64,000 bases of DNA from Verrucomicrobiia bacterium DG1235 (GTDB lineage: Bacteria; Verrucomicrobiota; Verrucomicrobiia; Opitutales; Opitutaceae): positions 1,512,556-1,576,555 of the forward strand of contig DS990592.1 in the NCBI GenBank assembly GCA_000155695.1, given 5' to 3'. Position 1 is the first letter of the stretch. Each line of letters begins with the position of its first letter. A model generated the notes under the pieces. That model was not told the DNA's origin. It did no database searches and saw only the letters and a list, made by a program, of their open reading frames with translations. Both the position numbers and the translations under genes were made by a program. Positions 53,709-63,141 of the stretch are shown piece by piece.

Positions 53709-54860
53709 ATGAAACCCGCAAACAAACCGAATCGTCCTTACTTCTCATCGGGCCCCTGCTCGAAGCGTCCGGGCTGGAGTCTCTCCGCCCTCGAAAACGC
53801 GCTGGTCGGCCGATCCCATCGCGCCAAAAACGCCAAGGCACGCATCCAAGAAGTCATCGATCGCTCCAAGGAGCTGCTCAACCTCCCAGAAGGCTACGTT
53901 TGCGGAATCGTTCCCGCATCCGACACCGGCGCTGTGGAAATGGCTCTCTGGTCCCTGCTCGGCGCTCGCGGCGTCGACATGATGGCGTGGGAATCCTTCG
54001 GATCCGGCTGGGTCACCGACGTGATCAAGCAACTCAAGCTCGAGAACGTAAACAAGCGCGAGGCTCCCTACGGAGAAATCCCAGACCTTGCCAAAGTCGA
54101 TTTCAAAAACGACGTCGTCTTCACCTGGAACGGCACCACCTCCGGAGCCAAGGTGCCAAACGGCGACTGGATCCCAGCCGACCGCGAAGGACTTACCATC
54201 TGCGACGCGACCTCCGCTGTATTCGCCATGGAACTACCTTGGGACAAACTGGACGTCGTCACTTACTCCTGGCAAAAGGTCATGGGAGGCGAAGCCGCCC
54301 ACGGCATGCTCATCCTTAGCCCCCGCGCCATCGAAAGACTCGAGTCCTACACGCCCGCATGGCCCCTGCCAAAGATCTTCCGCCTGACAAAGGGCGGCAA
54401 GCTCATCGATGGCATCTTCACCGGAGCAACGATAAACACCGTCTCCATGCTCTGCGTCGAAGACGCTCTAGACGGACTCAAATGGGCGGAAGAAATCGGC
54501 GGACTCAAAACACTCATCGAACGCTCCGTCGCCAACCTCGCGGCAATCGAGAAGTGGGTCGAAAAAAGCGACTGGGCAGGTTTCCTCGCCGAAGACAAAG
54601 CGATTCGCTCAAACACTTCGATCTGTCTTAAGATCGTGGATACATGGTTCACATCGCTTCCAGCCGATGAACAAGCCGCCGCAGCTAAGAAGATCGTTTC
54701 TCTCTGCGATGCAGAAGGCGTTGGCTTCGACTTCGGGGCCTACCGCGACGCGCCCACCGGATTCCGCATCTGGGGCGGAGCCACTGTCGAAACCGCCGAC
54801 ATCGAAGCCCTGCTTCCGTGGCTCGACTGGGCCTACGCTCAAGTCAAAGCGGGCAACTAG
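53709..54860 (+). CDS. serC: Phosphoserine aminotransferase
   Basis: PLP enzyme that converts 3-phosphohydroxypyruvate to phosphoserine in serine biosynthesis. The 383 residues belong to the SerC subgroup that starts [20 protein letters not shown] (typical of alphaproteobacteria and some archaea), not the E. coli type. [20 protein letters not shown] (about 72-91) and the PLP lysine K190 in [15 protein letters not shown] are present. The ATG at 53709 is used; an upstream in-frame ATG at 53655 adds 18 residues without similarity. A strong terminator follows. No serA or serB is nearby. Confidence 0.93.
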   Translation: MKPANKPNRPYFSSGPCSKRPGWSLSALENALVGRSHRAKNAKARIQEVIDRSKELLNLPEGYVCGIVPASDTGAVEMALWSLLGARGVDMMAWESFGSGWVTDVIKQLKLENVNKREAPYGEIPDLAKVDFKNDVVFTWNGTTSGAKVPNGDWIPADREGLTICDATSAVFAMELPWDKLDVVTYSWQKVMGGEAAHGMLILSPRAIERLESYTPAWPLPKIFRLTKGGKLIDGIFTGATINTVSMLCVEDALDGLKWAEEIGGLKTLIERSVANLAAIEKWVEKSDWAGFLAEDKAIRSNTSICLKIVDTWFTSLPADEQAAAAKKIVSLCDAEGVGFDFGAYRDAPTGFRIWGGATVETADIEALLPWLDWAYAQVKAGN

Positions 54861-54882
54861 TTAAACGCTTAAATTTAGTTTC

Positions 54883-54916
54883 AAGCGCCTCGCTCCTCGG
54901 AGCGTGGCGCTTTTTT
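54883..54916 (+). terminator. Terminator of serC
   Basis: Stem AAGCGCC/(T)GGCGCTT (54883-54889 with about 54906-54912) plus inner CGCTCC/GGAGCG is followed by a T-run. It lies 22 bases after serC and overlaps the end of the convergent DUF1275 gene by two bases. Confidence 0.9.
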
Positions 54917-55589
54917 ATTCGCTCAACCAAATCCTTCGCTTCACCACGCTCCAGATCAGACCGCCCAGCACGTACGCCACCCCCGCGATAGCCAACCACG
55001 GTAATTCAAACTTCAGAACCGCGAACGCCCCACAAACCGCCCCAACAAAAAACGACAAACTCAAAAACAAAGGCACTCCGATCCTCCAGTTCTCCAAGGT
55101 GTGCCCACGGATTTTCATCCCAAGCATTACGCCCAAGTCCGTAAGCAATCCGGTCAAGTGAGTCGTGCGCAAAACCGAGCCACGATACTTCGTAGCCAAT
55201 GCGTTTTGAAGACCGCAAGCGAATCCCGCTATCCCAATCGCACCCGTCACGCTAAACGACTCCACCCAAAACGCCCCTACTAATAGTATCCCGATTCCTG
55301 ATACGATACGCCCATACGGTTTCTCCAACTCCAACTGCGGATGATGCAGCAACAGCCCCGACATCAAAGCACCCAAAACGAATCCCACCGTTGCCGCGCA
55401 GACCATAAAGAAATTCTGCCGATAAATAGGGTCATCGCTTACAAGCTCCGTCGCCAACCGCGAAATGTCTCCCGTCAGATGGCTGGCCGAAGCTCCCGTG
55501 CGGAGCAAGAAACCCACATTTACGAACGATGCGCCAAACGCCAAAATGCACCCTCCCAACAAGATGTACCTCGGAGCAACCTGATGCAT
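54915..55589 (-). CDS. DUF1275 (YoaK-type) membrane protein
   Basis: 224 residues with six hydrophobic segments. DUF1275 signatures are SFVNVGFLLRTGASASHLTGDISRLA (about 21-46) and GIAGFACGLQNALATKYRGSVLRTTHLTGLLTDLGVMLG (about 120-158), the internal repeat of T-x-x-H-L-T-G motifs. The function of the family is unknown; a small-molecule transporter is a common guess. The start is 3 bases from the stop of glcD, so the two are probably co-transcribed. Confidence 0.85.
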   Translation of the reverse strand: MHQVAPRYILLGGCILAFGASFVNVGFLLRTGASASHLTGDISRLATELVSDDPIYRQNFFMVCAATVGFVLGALMSGLLLHHPQLELEKPYGRIVSGIGILLVGAFWVESFSVTGAIGIAGFACGLQNALATKYRGSVLRTTHLTGLLTDLGVMLGMKIRGHTLENWRIGVPLFLSLSFFVGAVCGAFAVLKFELPWLAIAGVAYVLGGLIWSVVKRRIWLSE

Positions 55590-55592
55590 CGC

Positions 55593-57062
55593 CTACGCCT
55601 CCTTCTTCGCGATCGGCTTCTTGTCCCAAGGCAGCTTCACCACCTCAGGCTTCTTGTCCCAAACCTCATAAGGCGTAAAAATCTTTCCGGGATTCAAAAT
55701 TCTCTTCGGATCCAGCGCCTTTTTGATCGCTCGCATCGCGCCCATCTCCGCCTCGTTTCGCGCAAAGTTCATAAATGGCGTCTTCGCCAAGCCGATCCCG
55801 TGCTCACCGGAAATCGTTCCACCCAAAGCCACCACTTTCTTCATCAAATCCAGCACCGCCCCCTTCGCTCGCCTGCATTCGTCGGCGTCGCTTCGAGTAT
55901 ACATGATGTTCACATGAAAATTCCCGTCCGCCGCATGCCCAAAGGTTGGAGCGTTCAGCTTCCACTTCTTCTGCATCTGCTTTAGAAACCGAGCAAACTT
56001 CGCCTGACTCTCAAGCGGCACCACGATGTCCTCGTTGATCTTTGAATCGCCCATCGAAAACATCGCCGGCGAACACGCTCTCCGCGCGGACCAAAGCGTC
56101 TCCGTCTCCTTCTCGGTCTTCGCCTCGCGATACGCCAGGCCCAGCTCGGTAGCCCAAGCGATCGCCTTCTTCTTATCCTCCCGAAGCTGACTCCCATTTC
56201 CGTCAAACTCGACAAGCAAAAGCGGCTTCAGCGAGAGCCCCTTAAAAAGCTTCACCCCCGCCACCTCTTCCGCGCAGTACACGGAATTCGTATCCAAAAA
56301 CTCAAGTATCGCCGGATTTTGCCCAGCGAAGAGAAGCTTCTGCACCGCCTCCAGCGCTTTAATGTCGGAATCGAAAGCCACGAGGATTGTCCACTTCTTC
56401 TCGGGCTTCGGCAAGAGACGCAATACCGCCTTCGTCACCACGCCTAGGGTACCCTCGCTGCCAATCCACAAATCGCGCACGTTATACCCAGTCGCGAACT
56501 TCTTGTATTCGCCACCCCATGACACCTTTTCTCCCGTCGGCAAAAATCCTTCGAGAGCCAACACGAAATCACGCGTCACGCCATATTTCGCGCAACGCAT
56601 TCCACCCGCGTTACAGGCGATATTTCCGCCTATCGTGCAGTACTTGAGTGACGACGGATCAGGCGGATAAAAGAGCCCTTCCGAATCCGCAGCCGCTTGA
56701 ATATCGCTCACAATCGCTCCGGGCTGCACCACCGCCATAGACTTGGTCTTGAGTATCTTGACCGAATTCATCTTCGACAAATCCAACACCCATCCTCCCT
56801 TAATGGGCGAAGCCGAGCCAGTCAGAGACGTCCCCGCTCCACGGGTCGTCACAGGCACTCCAAACTCGTTGGCCAGCTTAAGCGTCGCCCCCACGTCCTT
56901 TTCGCTTCGTGCCACCACCAAGGCCTCGTAAGGAAACGACAGCTTCATGCTATCGAACGAAGCCATATACTTTTCATTCCCCTCGAGCTTAACTTTTCTC
57001 GGACCGAGGAGCTCGAGCAATTTTTCAGTCGCTTGCTGACGTTTCTTTGGAATTCGTGCCAT
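55593..57062 (-). CDS. glcD: FAD-linked oxidase, glycolate/lactate oxidase GlcD-type
   Basis: 489-residue flavoprotein of the VAO/PCMH family. The FAD-binding part has VPVTTRGAGTSLTGSASPIKGGWVLDLSKMN (about 74-104) and GGNIACNAGGMRCAKYGVTRDFVLALEG. The C-terminal oxidase domain has FGHAADGNFHVN and GGTISGEHGIGLAK. These match GlcD and D-lactate dehydrogenase-like proteins that oxidise 2-hydroxyacids. GlcE and GlcF are not adjacent, so it may act alone, for example as a D-lactate or 2-hydroxyglutarate oxidase. It lies downstream of murJ on the same strand, 42 bases apart. Confidence 0.88.
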   Translation of the reverse strand: MARIPKKRQQATEKLLELLGPRKVKLEGNEKYMASFDSMKLSFPYEALVVARSEKDVGATLKLANEFGVPVTTRGAGTSLTGSASPIKGGWVLDLSKMNSVKILKTKSMAVVQPGAIVSDIQAAADSEGLFYPPDPSSLKYCTIGGNIACNAGGMRCAKYGVTRDFVLALEGFLPTGEKVSWGGEYKKFATGYNVRDLWIGSEGTLGVVTKAVLRLLPKPEKKWTILVAFDSDIKALEAVQKLLFAGQNPAILEFLDTNSVYCAEEVAGVKLFKGLSLKPLLLVEFDGNGSQLREDKKKAIAWATELGLAYREAKTEKETETLWSARRACSPAMFSMGDSKINEDIVVPLESQAKFARFLKQMQKKWKLNAPTFGHAADGNFHVNIMYTRSDADECRRAKGAVLDLMKKVVALGGTISGEHGIGLAKTPFMNFARNEAEMGAMRAIKKALDPKRILNPGKIFTPYEVWDKKPEVVKLPWDKKPIAKKEA

Positions 57063-57104
57063 GAGGCGGCCATCTAGAGCAAAGCCTTCGCGAATCGCAA
57101 CCGT

Positions 57105-58625
57105 CTAGTGCAGCAAGCTTTTCAACTTCATCCCAAACAATTGCAGCGCCCCGAAATACGCAGCCATGCCCGCCAAAATGGAAACCAAGACCAATACGAT
57201 CTGCCCAAATACACTCTCTCCACAACGCGTGGACAGCCAGCCCGAAGCAGCCGCCACAAGCAGACCCATCAAAACCGCGGATCCGGCGATCTTGATGAAG
57301 GTCCCGAACATGCCCTGCAAGCTTGTATCCAAATCCTTGCGACCGAGAGCAATATGAAGCAAAATCGTCTGTACGATGACTGCAAAATTCGTGGCAATCG
57401 CCAAGCCGACAGCCCCGTAGGGAACCATCAACGCCAGACTAAGCCCCACATTTATAGCGAACGTCACCACTGCCACCTTCACCGGAGTCCGCGTATCCTT
57501 AAGCGCGTAAAAGGCCCTCGTCTCTACCGACACGAAAGAGTAGAACGGCATGCCAATCGCGAAAATCAAAACCAAGGGAGCCGTAGAGGCGGTATCCATC
57601 GCCGTGAATCGCCCGTTCTCGAAAAGCAAACTTATGATATCCGAAGCGAGCACGCCCAGTCCCACGGCAGAGGGCACCGCCAATAGAAGACAGAGCAAGA
57701 TCCCGCGCTTATAGGTTTCGGCAAATTCTTCCTTTCGCCCCCCAGCAATTGCGGCAGCAAGGCTCGGAAAGACAACCGTCGAAATCGCAATCGCAAATAC
57801 GCCCACCGGCAGCTCCACCAAACGATTCGCGTAATACAAAACCGACGCAGCCGAATCGTTCACCGATAGAGCCAAAACGCGACTCACCATAATGTTTATC
57901 TGAAAGACCGCGGCTCCCAAAATGCCTGGGACCGTAAGGAGCGCCACCTCCTTCACCCGCGCGGAAATCCCCAGATCAAATTGAGGACGCCAGCCTTCGC
58001 GCCTCAGAGCAATCGCGGGAGCGATCATTTGCAGCAAGCCTCCGAACAAAGCCCCGCCACAGAGCCAATAAGTCTTCTGCTCCAAGTCTGCCCCTAATAC
58101 CCAACCCGCAATTCCGAGGGCAATGATGATGCTCGTGTTAAGCCATACCGCCGTCAGAGCGGGTATCGCGAAACGCAAAAAAAGATTCAAGGCCGCGGAC
58201 AAAATAGCAGCGACGCAAATCAGCAGAACATAGGGAAACAGGATTTGCCCAAGCCCAGCGGCGATTCCCCACTTTTCGGATACATCGACTCGCTTTACGA
58301 TCTCAAGCCCTCCGACTACCAATGCGCTCAGGGCGCAGCAAATGACCACTAGCCAACTAAGCGTCTTGTTGATGAGTTCATGTACCGCAGCTCGGCCACG
58401 TTCCTCAAGTTCCTCGCTGAGGTTTGGCATCAATGCCGCAGTCAATGCGCCCTCCCCCAAGAGCCGGCGAAATAGGTTCGGTAAGGTAAACGCTGTGATG
58501 AAAGCGGAATTCCAAACAGAGGTACCGAGCAGAGAGCTTGTCATCATGTCACGCAGCAAGCCCAAGACCCGCGAGATCATGGTGAACGCGGATACAAGAC
58601 CAATACGTGAAACAAGCTTTCCCAT
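57105..58625 (-). CDS. murJ: Lipid II flippase MurJ
   Basis: 506-residue polytopic membrane protein of the MOP superfamily that flips the peptidoglycan precursor lipid II. The family opening is clear (GLVSAFTMISRVLGLLRDMMTSSLLG, then FITAFTLPNLFRRLLGEGALTAALMP at about 43-68), and about 14 hydrophobic segments follow. The positively charged residues in RVLGLLRD and NLFRRLLGEG that line the central cavity in characterised MurJ are present. It is probably the first gene of a minus-strand unit with glcD and the DUF1275 gene. Confidence 0.95.
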   Translation of the reverse strand: MGKLVSRIGLVSAFTMISRVLGLLRDMMTSSLLGTSVWNSAFITAFTLPNLFRRLLGEGALTAALMPNLSEELEERGRAAVHELINKTLSWLVVICCALSALVVGGLEIVKRVDVSEKWGIAAGLGQILFPYVLLICVAAILSAALNLFLRFAIPALTAVWLNTSIIIALGIAGWVLGADLEQKTYWLCGGALFGGLLQMIAPAIALRREGWRPQFDLGISARVKEVALLTVPGILGAAVFQINIMVSRVLALSVNDSAASVLYYANRLVELPVGVFAIAISTVVFPSLAAAIAGGRKEEFAETYKRGILLCLLLAVPSAVGLGVLASDIISLLFENGRFTAMDTASTAPLVLIFAIGMPFYSFVSVETRAFYALKDTRTPVKVAVVTFAINVGLSLALMVPYGAVGLAIATNFAVIVQTILLHIALGRKDLDTSLQGMFGTFIKIAGSAVLMGLLVAAASGWLSTRCGESVFGQIVLVLVSILAGMAAYFGALQLFGMKLKSLLH

Positions 58626-58707
58626 TGCACGGAGATGATTCTCTCCCGCTCCGTAACAGCAAGCCTATAGAAGCCTGCAAAACGCTCGATAAGCTGTATC
58701 CAGAAAA

Positions 58708-59400
58708 CTAGGCGCGGCGCATGCCGACCTCAGTTATCAATTTGTCAGACTCGACCTCTATGTTTCGAACATTCTGCCACATCTCGATAACTTCCTCCGG
58801 CCAGGAGGTCTCTGCCACCTTCGACTCTATAATCGAGGAAATCAACCCGCCGAATCCTGGGATTGGAAGCGAGTTCACCCTCAAGCCTTTAACCACCAGT
58901 TCCGGTCCCGCATCCGTGTTTTCAAAATCCAGATTCGCCAGAACCATCATCTCGAAAGGATCGCCACTCGGATCCATCACGATCTTCAAGCTCGCGAAAA
59001 TCTGATCGCCGAGAATTCTCACATTGAAAGGACCGATACGCGTGCCTTGCGTCGCAGGCTCTTCGCCCTCCTCCACCACCGGCTCGCCAAAATCTAAGTT
59101 CTCGAAATAATAGTTCACCTCGTCCTCGCTGAAGGAAACCGGGCCGGGCGAACGCCGTTTGATGCGCCCCGTTCCACTGCGAAGATTCGCCGACTCGCTT
59201 CCTGCTACACGCCCGGGAATATAATAAGTCGTGTAGTTGCCGGGCTGCGACAAAGTGGCTTCGTCAGGCGGGCTTGAGACGAGATTCGCAGGCCGCGCCA
59301 GCAAAATAGAAGCTCCCAGCAAAGCTCCCAGCAAGATTCCAGAGGATGCGGTAAGGATTAGCGAAGAAAGCTTCGGCTCCTTGTTCTTTAAAATTTTCAT
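58708..59400 (-). CDS. Membrane-anchored protein of unknown function
   Basis: 230 residues, not recognised. A single N-terminal helix (SLILTASSGILLGALLGASILLA, about 12-34) precedes a Pro/Ser-rich stretch. A soluble part follows, with VSFSEDEVNYYFENLDF and a beta-rich segment ending VRNIEVESDKLITEVGMRRA, loosely like lipid-binding DUF2993/LmeA-type proteins; this is by eye only. It should face the periplasm. It follows the DUF4013 gene by 17 bases and is probably co-transcribed with it. Confidence 0.7.
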   Translation of the reverse strand: MKILKNKEPKLSSLILTASSGILLGALLGASILLARPANLVSSPPDEATLSQPGNYTTYYIPGRVAGSESANLRSGTGRIKRRSPGPVSFSEDEVNYYFENLDFGEPVVEEGEEPATQGTRIGPFNVRILGDQIFASLKIVMDPSGDPFEMMVLANLDFENTDAGPELVVKGLRVNSLPIPGFGGLISSIIESKVAETSWPEEVIEMWQNVRNIEVESDKLITEVGMRRA

Positions 59401-59417
59401 GCCAGAATATTCAGATT

Positions 59418-60017
59418 CTATCCGCGAGCCTTTAGCTCCAGATCACGATAGACGCAGCCCATGAGGTAGAAATAAAACACGCCGCCAAAGAAAAAAGGAA
59501 ACGGGATCAATACAAGCCCCAGCGGCGAAACCACCAGCAAGCAAACTCCAAGATAAGCCAAAGTAGGAGCCGTGTAATGAACCGCTGCCTTTCTTAGCAT
59601 AATGCCGAGTGCATCCATGTTGAAGCTATCGGCGACGTCCTGCTTCACTGAATACAAATAGAGTCCGGCGCTCATCAGCGGACCCGCAAAAAACAGCATC
59701 GCTACCAGCGGGATTCGCGCGAAATTGCCGTCAAACGCAAACTCGGCGAAAAGCGTAAGCAATGCGATCGGCAGGCCGGCGAAAATCAAGCCGATCACCA
59801 GAAAGCGAAGCCCATCAAGAAACAGCGTCTTGAGATCATCCCACTCGGGCAGAGAGATACCCTTCCCGCTCCGCCCTTGAATGAACAGCTGGTAAAGGTA
59901 GCCAAGGGCAACAATGTTCACGATCGGCACGATGCTTAAGACACCGCCGATGGCGCATTTCTTAAGCCAGTTATTGTCTGAAAAGACTCGTTTAGATACT
60001 TGCTCGATTGTGGGCAT
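59418..60017 (-). CDS. DUF4013-type membrane protein
   Basis: 199 residues with about five hydrophobic segments. The pattern WLKKCAIGGVLSIVPIVNIVALGYLYQLF (about 17-45), followed by LPEWDDLKTLFLDGLRFLVIGLIFAGLP, is characteristic of DUF4013 proteins. These are polytopic inner-membrane proteins of unknown function. The gene is divergent from the isoprenyl diphosphate synthase gene with only 45 bases between starts, so the two share a promoter region. Confidence 0.75.
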   Translation of the reverse strand: MPTIEQVSKRVFSDNNWLKKCAIGGVLSIVPIVNIVALGYLYQLFIQGRSGKGISLPEWDDLKTLFLDGLRFLVIGLIFAGLPIALLTLFAEFAFDGNFARIPLVAMLFFAGPLMSAGLYLYSVKQDVADSFNMDALGIMLRKAAVHYTAPTLAYLGVCLLVVSPLGLVLIPFPFFFGGVFYFYLMGCVYRDLELKARG

Positions 60018-60062
60018 TTGGAATGCTCTATTGTTTAACTTACTGCATTACGCACATTTAGG

Positions 60063-60941
60063 ATGGAGTTCAAAGAGAAATTACGGACCTACCAAAGCGA
60101 AATCGAATCCGCCGTAGACCAATACCTACCCGCAGAGGCGACAAGGCCTAGCCGTATCCACGAAGCGATGCTCTACAGCATGCGAGCTGGAGGAAAGCGC
60201 CTACGGCCCGTCCTGGTGCTCGCCAGCAAGGAGCTTTTCGACAGCGAACTCGACGCCATGCCGGCCGCCATCGCCGTGGAATGCCTCCACACCTACTCGC
60301 TCATCCACGACGATCTTCCCTCCATCGACGACGGCGATCTGCGACGCGGCAAACCGACCAGCCACAAGCAATTCGACGAAGCCACCGCCGTTCTAGCAGG
60401 CGACGCCCTACTCGCCTACGCCTTTCAACTCCTCGCCCGACACTTCGCCAACGCCCCGGACGTTTGTGCCAACCTCGTCGGCGAACTTGGCGAAACTGCA
60501 GGTAGCGAACGGCTCATCGGCGGCCAAATGGAAGACATTCTCGGCGAAGGTGGACCGCTCTCCGAAGACACGCTCAACTTTATCCATCTCAACAAAACCT
60601 CTGCCCTTATTGAATGCTGCCTCGTCATGGGCGGAATCATCGGCGGAGCGAACTACGAACAAATCGACGCCCTCCGCACCTACGGTCGCGAAATCGGCAT
60701 CGCCTTCCAAATCATCGACGACATTCTCGACGCCACCAGCGACGAGACCACCATGGGCAAAAGCATCGGCTCCGACGCGGAACTGGACAAGACGACCTAC
60801 GTGAAGCTCCACGGACTCGAAAAATCTCGCGAGCTCGCCGCTCAACGAACCCAGAAGGCGATCCAGATTTGCTCCGCTCTACCGAGCGGAGCTCCTTTTC
60901 TAGCTGGCCTCGCCACTCACCTGGAGAATCGCTTGAACTGA
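60063..60941 (+). CDS. ispA: Short-chain isoprenyl (farnesyl/geranylgeranyl) diphosphate synthase
   Basis: 292-residue trans-prenyltransferase that condenses isopentenyl diphosphate with allylic diphosphates. The first Asp-rich motif is DDLPSIDD (83-90), the insertion-type DDxxxxD seen in bacterial FPP synthases. GGKRLRP (43-49) binds IPP. The second motif DDILDATSDE starts at 219. Bacterial FPP synthase is the likely activity; GGPP synthase is possible because the residues setting chain length were not modelled. It is followed after 17 bases by the glycosyltransferase gene. Confidence 0.92.
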   Translation: MEFKEKLRTYQSEIESAVDQYLPAEATRPSRIHEAMLYSMRAGGKRLRPVLVLASKELFDSELDAMPAAIAVECLHTYSLIHDDLPSIDDGDLRRGKPTSHKQFDEATAVLAGDALLAYAFQLLARHFANAPDVCANLVGELGETAGSERLIGGQMEDILGEGGPLSEDTLNFIHLNKTSALIECCLVMGGIIGGANYEQIDALRTYGREIGIAFQIIDDILDATSDETTMGKSIGSDAELDKTTYVKLHGLEKSRELAAQRTQKAIQICSALPSGAPFLAGLATHLENRLN

Positions 60942-60958
60942 GCAGATCGATTCCCTCC

Positions 60959-61813
60959 ATGCCTCAAGCTCGCATCTCCTTCGTTTCCGCCCTGCACAAT
61001 TGCCTCCCCCTCACAAAGGCGATGCTGTCCAGCCTCGAGGCCACCGTAGACCTATCAGACAAGGAAATCGTGCTGATCGACGACTGCTCGACCGATGGCA
61101 CCAGCGAATTTCTCGACTCCCTCGCAGAACGACCGAACTTCAAAGTCCTGCGGAATTCCGAAAATCTAGGCTTCGCTCGCTCCAACAATCTAGCCGCCGC
61201 GGCCTCCACCGGCGAAATCATTGTGTTCATCAACAATGACCTAGAGTTCAGCAGAAATTGGCTGGAGCCCATCCTCGACGCCTTCGAATCTTTGCCCGAA
61301 ACCGGAGCGGTCGGAAACGTGCAGAGAAACTTCTCAACCGGACTCGTCGATCACGCGGGCATCTACTTCGACCTCGAGGGCATGCCCACCCACGCCCACA
61401 AAAATCGCCGGCACCCGCCCCGAGGCAAATGGATCGAACGCAACGCGATTACCGCCGCCTGTCTCGCCACTCGCCGCGAAACCTTCGATTCAGTCGGCGG
61501 ATTCGACGAATCCTACCAAAACGGCTGCGAAGACGTGGATCTTTGCATGAAGCTCAAAAGCAAAGGCTTACGCCTCTACGTCGCTCTCGAAAGCGTAATT
61601 CTCCACCACGTCAGTGTCTCGCCCGGCCGAAACTCAAACAACGACCAAAACTCCGACATATTCCGCGACCGCTGGAGCGAATACGCCAAACCCTTCGGCA
61701 AACAAGAATGGGCCCGCGAGTACTTTCGCCGCTACGCCCGCTTCTGGTGGCGAATGAACCCGAGACTCGCCCTCAAGGCGCTACTCCTGCTACCCAAAAG
61801 TAGCTCGCAATAG
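60959..61813 (+). CDS. Family 2 glycosyltransferase
   Basis: 284-residue GT-A fold enzyme. SFVSALHNCLPLTKAMLSSL is the nucleotide-binding opening, EIVLIDDCSTDGTSEFLDSL (about 36-55) is typical, and the DxD-like motif is FINNDLEF (about 89-96). SVGGFDESYQNGCEDVDLCMKLKSKG is the acceptor-side ED motif seen in rhamnosyl- and similar transferases. There is no membrane helix, so it is cytosolic. The ATG at 60959, 17 bases after ispA, is chosen because the upstream frame lies inside ispA. The sugar and acceptor are unknown; surface polysaccharide or protein glycosylation are typical roles. Confidence 0.88.
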   Translation: MPQARISFVSALHNCLPLTKAMLSSLEATVDLSDKEIVLIDDCSTDGTSEFLDSLAERPNFKVLRNSENLGFARSNNLAAAASTGEIIVFINNDLEFSRNWLEPILDAFESLPETGAVGNVQRNFSTGLVDHAGIYFDLEGMPTHAHKNRRHPPRGKWIERNAITAACLATRRETFDSVGGFDESYQNGCEDVDLCMKLKSKGLRLYVALESVILHHVSVSPGRNSNNDQNSDIFRDRWSEYAKPFGKQEWAREYFRRYARFWWRMNPRLALKALLLLPKSSSQ

Positions 61814-61885
61814 AATTAGCCTTCAAATCCAAGCTGCTTCGCGCAAGCTCCACCGCGCCTAAACCAGCAAGGTCCGCCAACGAGA

Positions 61886-63085
61886 ATGATCCGACACCTT
61901 TTTCCATCGAAGTCCCGCAACCCGATCGCCGAGCGCTGCGAAAAGGACAATTTCACGAAACTCCGCCACAAGTACGCCTTGTACTACCAAATCGCGGAGC
62001 GGCAAGACGGCACCCAAATCACCATCGACGGCAAGGATCTCGTCATGCTCGCCAGCAACGAATACCTCGGTCTGTCGCAACACCCAAAGGTCGTCGAAGC
62101 CGGCAAAAACGCACTCGAAAAATGGGGCAGCGGCACCATGGGCGCCCGCTCCGCCAACGGCGGACGCGAGTTTCACCGCGAGCTCGAGGAAGAGCTCGCC
62201 GCCTTCCTCGGCAAGGAAGCCTGCCACGTCTTCTCCGCCGGTTATCTATCATGCATGGCATCCATCACCGGCTTCGCCCAGCGCGGCGATATCATCCTCG
62301 CCGACAAAAATCTCCATTCCAGCCTTTGGGACGGAATTCGCCTCTCCATGGCGGACGTCGAGCGCTTCAGCCACAACAATCCCGAGCATCTCCGCAAGAT
62401 CCTCGGCGAACTCGATCCGGATACGCCAAAGCTCATCTCCATCGAAGGCATCTACTCGATGGAAGGCCACATCGGCGCCCTTCCGGAAATCACCCAAATA
62501 GCCAAGGAACACGACTGCTTCATTTCCCTCGACGACGCCCACGGCATCGGCGTCCTCGGAGAGCAAGGCCGCGGCACTGCGAGTCACTTCGGCTTAACCG
62601 ACAAGATCGACATCATAGCCGGCAGTCTCTCCAAATCACTCGCCAGCACCGGCGGGTTCGTCGCTGGTAACGCGTCACTGATCGAATTCCTCAGAACCCA
62701 CTGCAAACAGGCCATTTTCAGCGCCGCCATCAGCCCTTCCCAGGCAGCCTGCTCGCGAGCCGCGCTCAAAATCATGCAAGAAGAGCCCGAATGGAAGCAG
62801 CGCCTCTGGGACAACACCCGACGCTACAAAGCCCTGCTCGAAGATCTAAAGCTCGACACCTGGGAAAGCGAAACACCCGCCATCCCCATCGTTCTGGGAA
62901 CCAGGGAACGAGCCTACTACTTTTGGAAGCACCTCTGGGAGAAAGGCGTGTTCTCCGTCATATCGACCGCTCCGGGAGTCCCCCCGGGCAAAGACCTCGT
63001 TCGCACCGCCATATCCGCCCGCCACACCGAAGAGGACTTCGAAAAAATCGAAGCCGCCCTCCGCTACGCAAATAGTAAGGTATAA
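61886..63085 (+). CDS. Alpha-oxoamine synthase (AONS/KBL/serine palmitoyltransferase family)
   Basis: PLP enzyme, 399 residues, that condenses an amino acid with an acyl-CoA, losing CO2. Family features are LASNEYLGLSQHPKVVEA (about 51-68), GTMGARSANGGREFHRELEEELAAFLGKE, IEGIYSMEGHIG, LDDAHGIGVLGEQGRG and the cofactor lysine K250 in GSLSKSLASTGGFVAG. The motifs do not tell 8-amino-7-oxononanoate synthase, 2-amino-3-ketobutyrate ligase and serine palmitoyltransferase apart. No biotin genes and no threonine dehydrogenase are next to it. From K250 onward its sequence is repeated at 63920, the start of a truncated second copy. Confidence 0.9.
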   Translation: MIRHLFPSKSRNPIAERCEKDNFTKLRHKYALYYQIAERQDGTQITIDGKDLVMLASNEYLGLSQHPKVVEAGKNALEKWGSGTMGARSANGGREFHRELEEELAAFLGKEACHVFSAGYLSCMASITGFAQRGDIILADKNLHSSLWDGIRLSMADVERFSHNNPEHLRKILGELDPDTPKLISIEGIYSMEGHIGALPEITQIAKEHDCFISLDDAHGIGVLGEQGRGTASHFGLTDKIDIIAGSLSKSLASTGGFVAGNASLIEFLRTHCKQAIFSAAISPSQAACSRAALKIMQEEPEWKQRLWDNTRRYKALLEDLKLDTWESETPAIPIVLGTRERAYYFWKHLWEKGVFSVISTAPGVPPGKDLVRTAISARHTEEDFEKIEAALRYANSKV

Positions 63086-63108
63086 AAAACCGTGGCGTTC
63101 GCCACGGT
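63083..63108 (-). terminator. Minus-strand terminator of the AT-rich exported-protein gene
   Basis: Perfect 8-base stem ACCGTGGC/GCCACGGT (63089-63096 with 63101-63108) with a 4-base loop, followed on the minus strand by six T. It lies 33 bases after the stop of the minus-strand gene and directly abuts the stop of the oxoamine synthase gene, so it may also slow plus-strand readthrough. Confidence 0.8.
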
Positions 63109-63141
63109 CCTGACTCAGCAAACTAGATTGCAATCAAGCTC